Below the pieces are notes generated by a model, which ran no database searches, was not told the DNA's origin, and saw only the letters and a list, made by a program, of their open reading frames with translations. From Paulownia fortunei (taxonomy: Eukaryota > Streptophyta > Magnoliopsida > Lamiales > Paulowniaceae), in assembly GCA_019321725.1 (NCBI GenBank), contig CM033120.1:15530278-15594277 (forward strand): a stretch of DNA of 64,000 nucleotides, read 5' to 3'. Below are positions 27,300 through 40,137 of the stretch, in pieces. The position numbers and the translations under genes were made by a program. Each line of letters begins with the position of its first letter. Position 1 is the first letter of the stretch.

Positions 27300-28980
27300 A
27301 TGTGAGTACTTTTTCTCACTTCCTCCTCTCAGTAGAATAGAATATACACATGATATTGAGCATTACTTCTTGTAATTTATCATTTTCTTGCATTAGTTAA
27401 CATGTAACATATTACAATCAAACACGGTAATTGTACCAAGTAAAATTAAATAGAACTGTAAATTTTACAGTTTGGATCATTTATTTTAAATTTACATTTC
27501 TGAATTCTATATTACGGATATATGCAACGTTGTTAGGCATTCATTTGATTGTGTTGAGAGAAAAAAGAAAAATAAATTATTTGGAAAGGGTAAAGTGAAA
27601 AATTTATAAATCGGCAACGTCTTCATACTTTTTATTAATTTGGAGAATGTACTGCAGTCACTTTACGGATAAAAACTGTTAAAATTGCTGAAATTTTGAA
27701 AAAAATTCACTTTTTCCCTACTTTTTTATTATCAATATTTGTACCAAGGGCAATCATTTTCTTTTTATTTTCCTTTTAATCGTACCCAACCAGATTAAGC
27801 AATAAAGGTTTACTGGGTCCCTAATACTATGCACTTTTTTCATTAGGGCCAAAAGCGAAGACACCTTTAACACTTTGACTTTTTTCCTCCTATTTGGTAT
27901 TTCATTTACACATACATGTTAATTTTAAATAATTTATTAAAAATATATATCTATTTTTATATATATATATATATTTCACGTTCATTTGTGATAAATAATA
28001 CGATATCAAATACTAATGATGCCACTAAAATTGTATTTATGCCTCTTTTAACAATGTTTAATCACATTCCCCGGTTTCATTTTGATGCATAATAGATTTG
28101 TTCTTCTTAATGAATGAAGGGAAGCAGAAACTGTTGAGGCAACATAGTTTCAAGTGTTTTGGAAAGCGTCCATGTTCTATGAGAGATGTATGTAAATCAA
28201 GATAGTGATGGATAAGCACCCTACCAAAAAAGCAAGAAGTAAATAACTTTTAAATGAATATCAGGACAGATAAAATTTATTTACTATCCTAAACCTAAGA
28301 CAAATTAAGAATTATTAAGATGTATGAAAAAATAATTCTTTCTCTGGCATTCCTTGAACCAACTTTTCTTTTTTCAAACTTTCAGATATCAGCTTAACAA
28401 AAACCTTTTACAAATATTTAATGTATTTTTCATCCAAGTGAACAAAAATGGGGACAGATATTAAACCTGTGAGTTTTCAAATATAGTCAGAAATGCTAAC
28501 ATGTATTAAGTGCTAAAAATAAGCATGAGTAAATCACAAGACAATGGTCTATATACATTTCTTATACCACATTTTCAAGCATAGCATCTATATGTAAGTC
28601 AATAAGAAAGGCAATTAGAACACTTTGACTTTGTAATATTGGAACAAGTAAATTAGGCAGATGAAATATGAACCTAGAAATAATTTCTCACTTTGACTTT
28701 GCAATATTCAAACTAGAAGGAAAAAACCATAGGCAACACATAATTACAACTTCCCATCCAGATTTAATTTTCCCTACTCAGTTAGAGAAAACTATTGATG
28801 TCACTAAAAAGTTCCAAATTTGAGGCAATGCTCCCTGAGAATAGCATCAGCTGTCAGAGACCATGTATAAAGCTCTTGAAAAAACACAACTCAAGCTTCT
28901 TTCCAATTTAAAGGAAACCTAAAAACAATAAATACAACATATATGTTCAAACTAAAAGTCCATCATAATAAATCAAATGT
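27300..28980. other. Intergenic region between MIR160 and the CBL gene
   Basis: No gene is visible. It holds AT-rich DNA with a TA microsatellite near 27955-27974 and, towards the high end, the probable 3' UTR of the CBL gene. Confidence 0.45.
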
Positions 28981-29169
28981 TTTGTCCTTGATAAAGGAAT
29001 ATAAAGCTGACAAATACTCATACTGAGGAGAAACAGAATCCAACATTTTCATCTTTGCATCCGGTTGGGCGAGAGCTTTCATAAGTAGAGCTTTACACAC
29101 AATCAACACGCTTGTCTAGATTCGAAGAGCCACACTACCCACGGCTTGCAACGAGAGGAGGCCCCCAAC

Positions 29170-32100
29170 TTACGTGTCATCAACTTGAGAATGAAATACA
29201 AAGCTGGGGAATGTGGTGGTAATGTCTCTGTCCATCAGAAGAAGTTGTATTCAGTGGCTCAGAAATTATGTTCAAAGCTTAAAATGATTGACATTAAACC
29301 TCAGAAAGTGTCTCCATATAAATTTCAGGTTTTGCTAAAAGTACAGCTATATTTAGTACCTGAGTCAAGCCACTAATAACAGGAGCACCATTAATAGACG
29401 AAAAAAATGGTTTTGAAATTCATTTCCATGAGATAGCAACAAATATTTGAAGCATGGCGGGAAAGTCTTGGGGAGGAAGAAGCAAATTTAGCATGAATAA
29501 ATTGTACCTTCATCCCACTTCTGCAGAAGAACCCAACCACACAAGAAGTGCATTGGAGTGTGTGTGTGTGTCAGTTGAGTGGATAATTATCATCAAGTTC
29601 CTCAAAGAGGATCACGCCTCAACCCTTTATTAACTTACGTACAGATAATTTGTTAAGCAGATGTTACATTCATAACAATATTCTGGAGCAAATAAATTAA
29701 TAAAAAATCACACTTAAGCATGAAGTTATCATGTAGCCTCATCTCAGACGTTCAATGTGCCACAGTGTCTGCCAGAAATCCATTGAATCAAATTAAAGGT
29801 CATAACATCCCTCTAGCAAAGTATGATAAACTTACTTGAGGTATTGAAGGGTCATATTCTTTAAAAGAGATGGATGTCGAATCACAAGGCTCCTCCACTC
29901 TTCTTTGTCAATCTTCCCGTCATGTTTGGTATCCGCTTCCTCAAATGTCTGAAACCATGTAGTGATTTAATGACTACGATTATTGCTGGAGAACATAGCT
30001 CAAATATTCTGGCTACAGTATCCAGGATGCCGCAGCATGGACTTAATTAGGAACCAAACATGGATATAAATGCAAACAATAGACACAAAATGATTAGGAA
30101 AAACTATGATAAATCACCCTAGATGCACATTCAGAGGGTCACACAATCAGTAGTGAATGAAATCGTAAAAATTTCTGCCATCAAATATCGATGAGTAAAA
30201 CCAAAGATGCAGCTGCAGGTGACATAATCCACCGAAGAAGACTTGTCTGTGAGTAAGCCCTGCAGAACAAGGCAGAAAAGCAACAACAGACTACCGCTAA
30301 GCACAATCCAAATACATTGAGTAAAAACAGTGTAGAATAGCTTTAAAAAATCAGCTTCATCCCCCTTCCTGGAGCTCTTTCTACAACTGAAATCTTTGCT
30401 ATAGCTCAAGGATCATCAAGGTCTCTTATCTCTCGAGTTGTGACCTAACTAACCCAGCACCTGCCTTTTTCTTTCTCAACCGAATTTCTAACTGTCCTAC
30501 CATCCAAAATTGACAAAGTAGTTAATAGCTCTTCAAATGTGCTCACTTTGAGGGCATTCTATACCTCCCAATCCCTTTTTCACCTTTACACCCGAAATTG
30601 CACACTTAACTCCATGCATGATATATTTGGCACTCTTGAATAATTTATACTGAAAATATATTGAAACCGATGTCTCTCACCCTCTGCCACCATCCAAAAC
30701 AATGGCATATGACATCAATTTAAATATTTCCTTTCTCCCAAAAAATTGCCGCCTAGTACTTAGTGCAAGTGATTTCTCTGTCCCTAGTGTGCACCAATAT
30801 GATCTGCCAAGTGAAGATGGCATTGGTTACATACTTGATGTCGGAAACTTAGGTAGTCCACCACTAAACTACAGGCACTACAAAATCTATGGGATAAAAC
30901 CTTTCACATTACATCATATGGAAAATTAGCTGTACCCACACAACAAATATCTTATTTCTCTGTTAAAGATAAGTTAAGCTGCAACTTGTTGCATCCCAGG
31001 CCCAACTGCTTCACAAGCTTGAACTGAGTGGTAGACTTAAGGAGCAACGACCAGAGGGAAATTTTCCACTCAGCCAAAAGTAATGAACCTAGCTTACTAC
31101 TTAAACACACAACTCTCACTTATTAAACGGTACAACCAACTCCCCATAAGAAATACTGAACAACCATACCACATAGGCATCACAATCACCCTAGGTTTGA
31201 TATTCTCATTAGTCACAACTGGGTGCTCCAAAATCATCTCAGTACACATTCAGTGAACTCCTAATAACCAGGGCCTGCTCTGACACCACCTTGTCATTCC
31301 ACAGAGCAAATGCGTGATTCAAGTTGTAGGTTCAGTAAGTAACTACTTGTGCCTATTTTCCATATGGCACAAAATGGTTAAACCATGCGCTACTTAAACC
31401 TGCAATCCCCCCACTAATAAATTTGTGCACCCAATACACGCAACCCTACACAACCAATTGGAACAGCCATACCATATAGGTATAAAGCAAGTCTTAACAT
31501 AATTTCCAAACCTCAAGTACTCTCTTTTGACTGCCTTCACCACCAGTCCTTTTAACACTTGGATTCCAGAATTCATAATAAACTTGCTTAAGAAAACAAC
31601 AGCAAGATAACTGCAGGAGAGGAACATAACTGCCAATCTCTCAGTCTACCATTCAAGAGTAAAAATGCTAATGGAAAAATAAAGAGAGTTAAAGAACACT
31701 AGAAACCATGCAATAGGTGTAAATCTGCATAAAATCAATCAGGCTTGGGCCTCACCTTGTCAATGATACTCTCTATAACATCATCTGAAAGGTTCATGCC
31801 AGATTCAGCCAGTGTTGCCACCACCATTTGCTTTACCTGCAACAAGCAAATGAAAGATAATGATCCCCACAGCAAAGCTTTGAAATGATTATTACTAAGA
31901 GATATTACATTTACACTTCACAAATTACTATATAAGGACAATCCAGATGTATGAGGTATTATAAATCTGAAGACTAATGCATAACATATTAGTTAATATC
32001 AAGTAGCAAGAGAATATCAAGAGCATATAATACAAATTTAGATGCATCATCACTAAGCAAGAGAAAAGAAAGTTTGCGTTGAAAACTATCTAGTATCTAA

Positions 32101-35100
32101 TTGTTAGACTTCATCATAACAACGTGAAAGAACCGCCTAGAGAAGAATTGAATCATGACAGTGATAAATTTTATACCAATTAAAATCTGGATTTTCCGGA
32201 AAATGGATATATATAACCGCCATTATACTCAAATTCTCATTAAAAAAATCAATAGTCAAACAAAATCTTCTTAATGAACCCCCAACCTCCAAAACTTTGA
32301 TCTCGTTTTTTCTCCAAGGAAAAAGAAATTTACCTCCTGTCTTTCAATGAACCCTTGCTGCTTGAGATCATATAATTGGAATGAAACTGTAACAGTAAAA
32401 TTTTTGCATCACCAAATTGAAGGAATATCAAAATGACAGAGCACACCCATTATAAAATCAAAAGCAGATGAAGAAATCAAACATGAAGATGCTATGCGAT
32501 ATAACTGCCAAAATTATGAAGTTTTATAGTACATAAATTAATGTACATAATTCAACCCCCATGACAAAACAATGACTTTTAAAGAGGAGGTGGTACACTT
32601 CAGAATCTATCCATTATCCCTTTTTCTTTAGCATTTATATGTACATCATTGAAGAGACAATCTGTCAAGAGGATAGAACTGGACACCTAAATGAGACCGG
32701 CATCAACATCAACAATGAAAAAATGATACTTACAATCAATCTTGTCATCAATTGGGGCATTTGGGTGAAAGACTGAAAGGGCACGTGCGAACTCTTCAAA
32801 GTCTAATATCCCGTTGTGCTTTGTATCAAACAGGTCAAATACCTTCAGAATATAAAAAACTCATATGGTTAAATTTATCAAAGAACTACCCTAATAAAAG
32901 AGATGATAATGATCATCATAACAAAAAAGAAAAAGATAAAATTGCAGTAGGATCACACAGGGTCAACAAAGATGCACAACAAACATGGGAGATATGTTGG
33001 ACAAACCAACTCAAACATGCATGCAGCTTAGGTGAATTAAACTTCGCCGTGACTTTTTTTTAAGAGAAAAATTCAGAGACAATGGATATTTTTAGCAATC
33101 ATATTGGCAAACAAAAACTAACCCTGTCAGCGAACAGGCTCTCCTTTTTGTTTGTCTTAAATAGCGCAAGCTGGAACTCTTCCTGGAAGTGAATATATAC
33201 AAGAGGCAGAAATACCAAATTGAGATCCAGGAAGTGAATCAATAACAGGAGAGGTGCAGGGAAAAAGAAAGCCCTAATACTGCTATGTGAGTGCAGGAAA
33301 AATATAAGTAACCTCATGCAAAACATCACGATAAAAGAAACTAATAAAACCTGATAAATAGCATTTATTACCTTGTTAATCAGCCCGTCATCGATCACAG
33401 CACTGCTGATCTTTTTAAACAATTCATACAACGCTTCTATTTCGCTAACACTGACTGCATCAGATTATCAGAGAGATAAAAAGGCAGAAGTGCAAATTAG
33501 CAGGCAATCCTAAGATTGACTGGGAGAATGTAGAGAAAAAATTGATGCAAACTGCAGGAAGCTACTTATATGCAATCTACCAAACATTTTGTTCTTATTT
33601 TACATGGAAACAGTTAGTGTCAAACTAAGATTAATTTTTCTAACTTCTAGAACTTAAATTTAATCCCATCAGCCAATAAAACAAATGATCTTCCAAAACA
33701 GGAAATGCAAGCACCTGGAGAAGAAAGACTCAGTAATAATCAACGCATCTACCCCAAAAAGAAAAGAAAAAAATCAACTAAAGTCACATTTTGAGTGCTC
33801 AGAAGTAAGGTGCAAAGATGTCAAACACGATTTTCTTTTACTTCCTCATTCACCCAAATAGCACGTTCTCAACCTTTTTTCCTTTCACAGAGTACAACAC
33901 AATCAGAAGTACATTCTGTTTCCTCTTCTTTCAACGTGGAAAGAAAACAGGATGTACAGCTGACTCCCACAAACAGAACACAGTTACAAAGTAGCAACTT
34001 TGGTTGCTGATTAGGAGCAAATTAACTTTCACAAAAGTAAAATGAATAGTAATACATGAAGAAATTTTCATTCCTTCAGGGCCACTGGGGTCTCAATATT
34101 AACTTTCAATAAACCTTTTTTTTTTATGTGCAATCTGTGTCAGATCTAGTCAGGCTGCTAATTGGCTGCATGAAAATTGTAACTCAATTATATTGTAGTT
34201 CATAAAATGGGTAGGCAAAACTCAAGGGACTCTCCTCCCCATCTTAGATGCCTTTTTATTTTAATGTTTCCATCATTTTCCCAATTTGCATAGACTATCG
34301 ACACTCTCATGGGGGAGGAGAGACAGGTGGGGGTATGCATTGCTGCAAATGGGTGCTACAACTTCAAGAGCAAGCAGTCTGAGCTTCACTCTGGTGCAAT
34401 TATGACCGAAGAAATCCCACATGTCTACAAAAGGAAATATTTAAGTCTCACTTCATATGTGATGGACTGCACTGCATCCAGCAAACTCACATATTTCTCG
34501 CCAGCCTGCCATGCAAAGAGTATTTCACCAACTTCAACGTTATTCGCATCAAGGAACTGTGACCACCTACTATCAACCCACTAATAATCAGATTTTTGTG
34601 AAAACCAATCTATCTCAACCCGCTACTATGCAGGCATATACAAGAAGATAAATGGTTCCGGTTTCGGGTACGCAACCCTTATTTATTTCAGGCAAATTTT
34701 GTTCTTACAGAATAACTAGTGAGTTTATATGTGCGCAATTTTAGTCAATTAAAAGTTAGACATCAGCAACTTACAAGCACATGCTCGACTTAATTGATTT
34801 AATATTTTTCTTCTTTATGAATGTTTGTCGCTATATCATATATGTGCTCATTTAACCATCATGAGCTATTTTATCTTTCAACTGAATTTCCACAACAAAA
34901 TCCAAATGACCCAAGGATGTGTTATTATTTTCTGTGGGCCAGATATACTTACTTATGAAAAGCAGAAAATGTCAAAACTTAAGGCACCAGAATTACCAGA
35001 ATTCATAAAATGCTTATCTGTGAAAGAATAAAAACATGAAAGAAATACAGCAAATCACTCTTTTCTAATCAGAAAATATAGAAAAAGTTTAACAAATAAG

Positions 35101-35233
35101 ATGACATACACACTGTCTCCCTCGCTAGAGCTTCAGGATTTTCTAGGCCCCAGGGTTGCTTGTTAATCTCAGATTCACAGCAATTTACAACAGCAGAGAG
35201 CAGATGCTTCACTCCATCTAGGCACTGCACCAT
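29170..35233 (-). CDS. CBL3: Calcineurin B-like calcium sensor, CBL2/CBL3 type
   Basis: CBL proteins bind calcium through four EF-hands and recruit CIPK kinases; the CBL2/3 subgroup acts at the vacuolar membrane. Eight coding exons: 35110-35233, 33372-33454, 33123-33182, 32734-32842, 32334-32386, 31756-31836, 29836-29948, 29170-29227. They sum to 681 bases, 226 aa, the usual CBL2/3 length. The divergent 14-residue first EF loop ([14 protein letters not shown]) is followed by [24 protein letters not shown] and [12 protein letters not shown]. The C-terminus carries the FPSF motif whose serine CIPKs phosphorylate. The N-terminus ([12 protein letters not shown]...NCC) has Cys4, 18 and 19 as candidate S-acylation sites; its first 25 residues differ from textbook CBL2/3 more than the rest. 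The leader is probably also spliced (acceptor near 35264). CBL2 versus CBL3 cannot be decided. Confidence 0.95.
30400..31640. mobile_element. Possible decayed retroelement in a CBL intron
   Basis: The intron 29949-31755 is much longer than its neighbours and compositionally different, less AT-rich with many CA/CC words. It contains CTCTGACACCACC at about 31278, the reverse complement of GGTGGTGTCAGAG, like the tRNA-Met primer-binding site of plant LTR elements. Two diverged segments near 31155 and 31460 share ACAACCATACCACATAGG-like wording. No intact open frame or clean terminal repeat is visible, so this is a suggestion only. Confidence 0.3.
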
Positions 35234-35263
35234 GATCTTTTCCAGAAACCAAATACTCCATAC

Positions 35264-36340
35264 CTGTAGGGAAACAAAGTGAAAATTTTAATTCGTCAAC
35301 ATAAATAACTAGTATTACCCCATTTACCAAACTAACTTTTAGCCTTGCCCCAGATTGAATACAAGAAATTAGAGAATCCAGCAGAAATTCTCAAGTGGAT
35401 AAAAACAACAAGAAAATTGCAACTGAGTGGTATGGAGATTAATTAAGAGTTAATTACTCCCTTCGTCAACAAATGACATTCTTTGCTTGAATTGGCACAA
35501 AATTGCAGCAAAGAGCTTAAAAGGTGACTTTTTAGTTGTTTAACAGTTTTAAGAAAACCATTTTTTTAACCATTGAGAGATTCCAATGCATGCAATTGTC
35601 AACTTGTATCTCTGAAATTGTAATGAATAAGATGGCTTATCAAATCTGTAAAACATTCACTGCTGTCTTTACACCTATGATGAGGAATGCAGAAAGATCC
35701 AGATTTAGATATTTCCACAGCATTATAACATCAATGGCCCAGAAAACCCAAAGAGTTACTAATCAACCAAGGTTGAATTACTTAAAAACGGAAATTTACA
35801 GCTTAAAATTGCATAAATAATACTATATTTCTTACAAAATTAAAACAAAGGTAATACATCCCTTAAAGATTCAATCTTTCTCTACATTTAAATAGGTTAA
35901 TCAACTCTTTCCACAGGGATCCCAAACAGGAATCATTACAAATCCAGAAAAAAACCATACCCTCCTCAATTACATCCTATATCAACCTGAAAACCAGAAA
36001 AGCAGCAATCAGAAAAGCCAACAGCAGAATTAACATTAAAACATTTGCATGCAATATGGAGATCATAATATGACACATGAAAAACATGAGTAAATTGAAT
36101 TGAAATATAAGAAGCACTGATTTTGACATGCATTGATCCAAACGGTATACCCGCCGATCAATTCAAAAAAATTCATATTTCAGGGGATTTTATAAAGCGA
36201 AATTCAACAACAAATAAGCCATACCGATTAAAATGCATTCGACATATACATATACACGCACCACAACATTAGATATGGATGCGCATACGAGAAAGAAGAG
36301 AGAAAAGAGGCGTACCTTTTAAAAGAAAATGGGAGGAGAA
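35264..36340 (-). promoter_or_regulatory. CBL gene 5' leader with probable introns
   Basis: On the minus strand TTTCCCTACAG ends just upstream of the first coding exon (AG about 35264), and AAAAG|GTACGCC near 36316 is a good donor. The leader is therefore probably spliced, with a non-coding first exon upstream of about 36316. A middle leader exon near 35985 is possible. This rests on splice-site appearance only. Confidence 0.4.
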
Positions 36341-36719
36341 GAGAAAGAAATGTACAACATGTTGTGTACGGATTCACTTTTCTTCAAAAATTCAAACTGT
36401 TTAAATAATAAAGATTATTGAAATTGCCAATGGAGGGGTTTTATGGTTGTCTCTCCTTTTCCCCAACAATGAAAAAAAGGAAGGCCCGAAGCGAGAAATT
36501 ATTGAAATTGGCTAAAAATACCAGTAATATTACCGATTGATGAAAGAAAATATTGGAAATTGAAGAAAGAAAAATATAAGAGTGAAAGAAGAAAATAGAA
36601 TTATAGAATGGGACTACTGAAACGGAAACCTAGAGAGAGATGTTGGAGGTGGAAGGAGTTGTATGTATTGTGTAAGTATCCGTGGAAGAATTGGCGGCGG
36701 CCGTGATGCTTGGTAAAAA

Positions 36720-37500
36720 AGGCTGGTTTTTCATGTTTGGTAAAGTGCACATGATTAACGTGGTCTTGCTTATTTAGAATTAACTATTCTCATTTATTAT
36801 TAATTTACTCCATATAATATAGATTATTAATTTAATCTCTCTGAATAGTATTAATTTAGTATTAATCGATATCATTCTATCCATTATATATTTATTGAAT
36901 CACTTTTCGATATTCTCATGATATCATTGTTTATTATATGTATTTTTATGATATCAATGTTTGTAAGAATCAAAATTTTGGTAGGTTCGTCGTTTTTGAG
37001 ATTTGTAATGTTTGTAGCTTTGAAGACAATTGGTGAAGTAATATTTGTATCTTTGAAGACAATTGGTGAAAACAGTTGGCACAGGTGCAAGTAATTTCAT
37101 CTTTTAAGTGGAAAAAATCCAATTCTTGCCTCTTCAATTTCCTAGTTGTCCCTCTACCTGGATTTTTTCAGCCAGCTAAACTTACACATCTTTCGGATAT
37201 ATTTATCAAACAGATGCTTCCATTGATATGAGTCAAAAATGAGTGAGACAGTAATGTGCTTGCTAAGTTAAAAGATCACAATAATCAGGTGCACAATGGC
37301 ATTTGGTTTCAATCATTGTTCATTGAATAACTGCACTCACAGGGAGCATTATCAAGAATTGTGATAACTTTACACATATGATGAAGTAACTTATACTAGT
37401 ATTTTTGTTTTACATCTTCATGTGCAGAGGAAATGTGCACAAATTCACTCCTATAACAACCCGAAAGATTTTACAACAAAGTCGTACAGAATCTTGCGGA
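36720..37500. other. Intergenic region with a 33-bp-period duplication
   Basis: No gene is visible between the CBL promoter and the NPH3-family stop codon. It contains a short tandem duplication at 37011-37070 and probably the NPH3-family 3' UTR at the high end. Confidence 0.45.
37011..37070. repeat. Short tandem duplication (33-bp period)
   Basis: TTTGTAGCTTTGAAGACAAT(TGGTGAA) at 37011-37037 recurs at 37044-37070 with a single base difference (TATCTTT instead of TAGCTTT). Confidence 0.8.
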
Positions 37501-40066
37501 TTATCTTTCTCTGCCTTTGCTGTATGTGTTCTCTGATACTCTTCTCACTTGAGCTTTGTTTTGAGGATTCAGCTGAATTCCATGAATCCCCTCTTGTCTA
37601 ATTTCCATTCCCTTCTCCTCTTCTGGCCCTGCAACTTCTCTTATTTTAAAGCTTGGTGCTGGTCTTAGTTGCTGCTTATCATCAAACTTCCTCAAATTAT
37701 GATGAGCTCCACTTGTTCCAGGTGCTGAAAGTCTATGACCCTTGGCTTTGCTGGACTGTTCTTCTCCACTTAATTTTAGTTGGCTCAGGTCATCTCTGAT
37801 AGCTGAAGTTTGCTGCCTGCCTCCAAGTTGCTCTGGAGATGTATACTTTTTGCTTGTCGTCGTGCTGGTTTTCTCCTGGTCGAAGAAGAGAACTTGAACC
37901 ACTGTTCTCAGTGGCAAGCGCTCATTCCTCACAGCATGGGCGCGTACCTCTGGAGACAATTTTTGGCAATCTAGAACCCTGCAGAGCTGTTTCTTATCTA
38001 TTTTGCTCACATCAGGATGCTCCTGTTGTTGAGTGAATGTATATAAATATGTATGAGATGATCTCTGAGCTCATAAAATTCACACACAGGAAACAGAGAA
38101 AAAATGCTCGGGAGGGCATAAGATATGGAAATCCTTATCATTACTCAGAGGGTTCGTGTTTTTAACCTTGTGGAAAATATCAATGCGAAGACAAGGAATA
38201 TGTGTTTAAAGATGAATGTAGCAGGTACTAGCTATACAAAATATTATGGTTATAATTCTATGACATGTTTTTATATTTGATCATTAACATATACAATTAC
38301 AGTTTTTTTTTCAAAAAAAAGAGGATTACTAACCTGCTATTAGCATTGTACTTTAATAACTTTGTTTCTTTTTTTTTTTTAATTGAGGGGAACAATATAA
38401 CTCTGTTATTATTCTTCTCACTTTATATACAGAGTACTGTATAAATTGAAAATTTTCTACATGACATATAATAGAAGCATACCTTGAGATAAATATTAAT
38501 TGCCTTGTAGAGATCATTGTGTTGGGGCCGTGCAATTCCTGGAAGAGTTTCAATTAGAGATGCCGCCGTTTGAACTGGCATGTTGGCATCCTTTGCAACC
38601 ACTTGCAGATAGGAGTCAATGAGCTTTCCAACCTTCTGAATTGATCTTAGTGATTGGCTTTCACCTGCAGGGGTTTGTCTTTTCCACTGCCTCAAGAAAC
38701 AATGTAAAACTGTCTTAACCAAATCAATGTCATGGGAGGTTTGATCATTAGGGGATTGAGTTGGAAGCAGCAGGTCGTTCAACGTTGCCTCCTCAAGTTG
38801 CAAACCTGACAGCCTCAAGAGTTCTGCTTTTGTCACCGGAGACACTCCAAGAAAATTCGTGATGCTGAGGAGTCTCAGCAAGAATTTAATTGAGACAGAC
38901 CCTTTATCTGCTGGAATCAGGCTCACAATGGTCTCAAGAATTCTCTGTTTTCTATCGGGAGAATCTTCTATGCGAGAAGTTGTGCTCTCATTGGGCCTAC
39001 TTTCTGACAGTAGCCACCGACTTGCATAGACATGCAAAGCCTCACCAATGAGCTGTGGCTGTAGCATATTTGTCGACTTAACTGCTGTAACTATGCATCT
39101 GAACATGTCTATGCCAAGGAAAGATATGTCCTCTGTCCACCAATCCTTTGGCACTGATTGGTGGCGTTTTTTTTCGTAACCTGGCCTAGTATAGGTGTAC
39201 GACCATGTAACCTGAAGAGGGCCTTTATCCATATCAAACTTTTATGCATGATTACTATAGCTAGTAGTTCAGAAAACCATGGAAGGATATCTAACCTTTG
39301 CTGGAGGTGTCAATATCTTGTCAACAATGGATTCAATGCATCTTCTGACAATACCAAGATTTTCTGACCACTCGTACACTGTTTCAGTGTTCTGCAGAGT
39401 CACAACAGAATCCTTCCAACCTTCAAGAATGCATGATGAGAAGAAGGCCTCCAATTTCGTGATGAAGTTTCCATTTTCAACTGCTTCAGTCATTCGAAGG
39501 AATTTGGCAGCACAAAAAGCAGACACAAAATTGTGGGCACTGAGGTTGAGTGTGATCCCATAACAAAACTTAGCACACAGCTCAAAAGCCTCCTCTCCAC
39601 CCGGAATATCATGTAGGTCCAGGGTGACATTGCTAGAATCCTCTTTCTCAGATAAAAGCCGTTGTAATAGGCCGCACTTTGGAAGAAGAGAATACTGTAG
39701 CTAGGCACAACAGAATCAAATAATATCTGAGTGATCTTGGATAAAAATACTCATTACTGCCTCAACAAAAAGCAGGGGTGGGGGTTTGAATGGTTTGATT
39801 TCTGACTTTCTTTGATGATTATATCTTAAGTTTTTGCTCATGACATTTTATCTCTGAATTTTACCTTATGGAGAAGGTAACTGATACTGTTTATCCGAAT
39901 GGTGAGGTCACTTGGTACATCTGATATAATGGTCCTGAAAATTTCAAACGGATCTCAGTATCTAATTATTTCAGCATAGCAATTGCAGTTGCAAGAATTT
40001 TGCTTACCTAGTGGCCTCCTCTGTGTAGAAGGTGTCTGGACGGGTCCCAAGTTTCATAAACTTCAT
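37501..40066 (-). CDS. BTB/POZ and NPH3 domain protein
   Basis: NPH3/RPT2-family proteins are plant-specific adaptors that link CUL3 ubiquitin ligases or phototropins to membrane-associated substrates. Five coding exons: 40008-40066, 39865-39934, 39296-39694, 38483-39211, 37501-38022. They sum to 1,779 bases, 592 aa. It starts MKFMKLGTRPDTFYTEEATR, a subfamily-typical opening. The BTB domain covers about residues 25-130 (PGGEEAFELCAKFCYGI) and the NPH3 domain about 195-460, with DWWTEDISFLGIDMFRC, RLSGLQLEEATLNDLLLP and NERLPLRTVVQVLFFDQEK. The C-terminal 130 residues are basic, low-complexity and end RRVSENTYSKGRER. Closest in memory are Arabidopsis At5g67385 (SR1IP1) and its relatives; the specific partner is unknown. 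All splice phases agree. Confidence 0.94.
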
Positions 40067-40137
40067 TTTTGCAATAATTAAGCTTTTGCAAGGAAATTTT
40101 CAGACCACAGCTCATAGAACTCAGGCTTGCCTTTTCC

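Noticed and set aside
30702..30929. Plus-strand 75-codon frame in the CBL intron
   Set aside because: No recognisable motif, lies in an intron with possible decayed repeat, and is of a length expected by chance.
39279..39563. Plus-strand open frame opposite the NPH3-family gene
   Set aside because: Antisense shadow of exon 39296-39694, which has clear BTB-NPH3 similarity.
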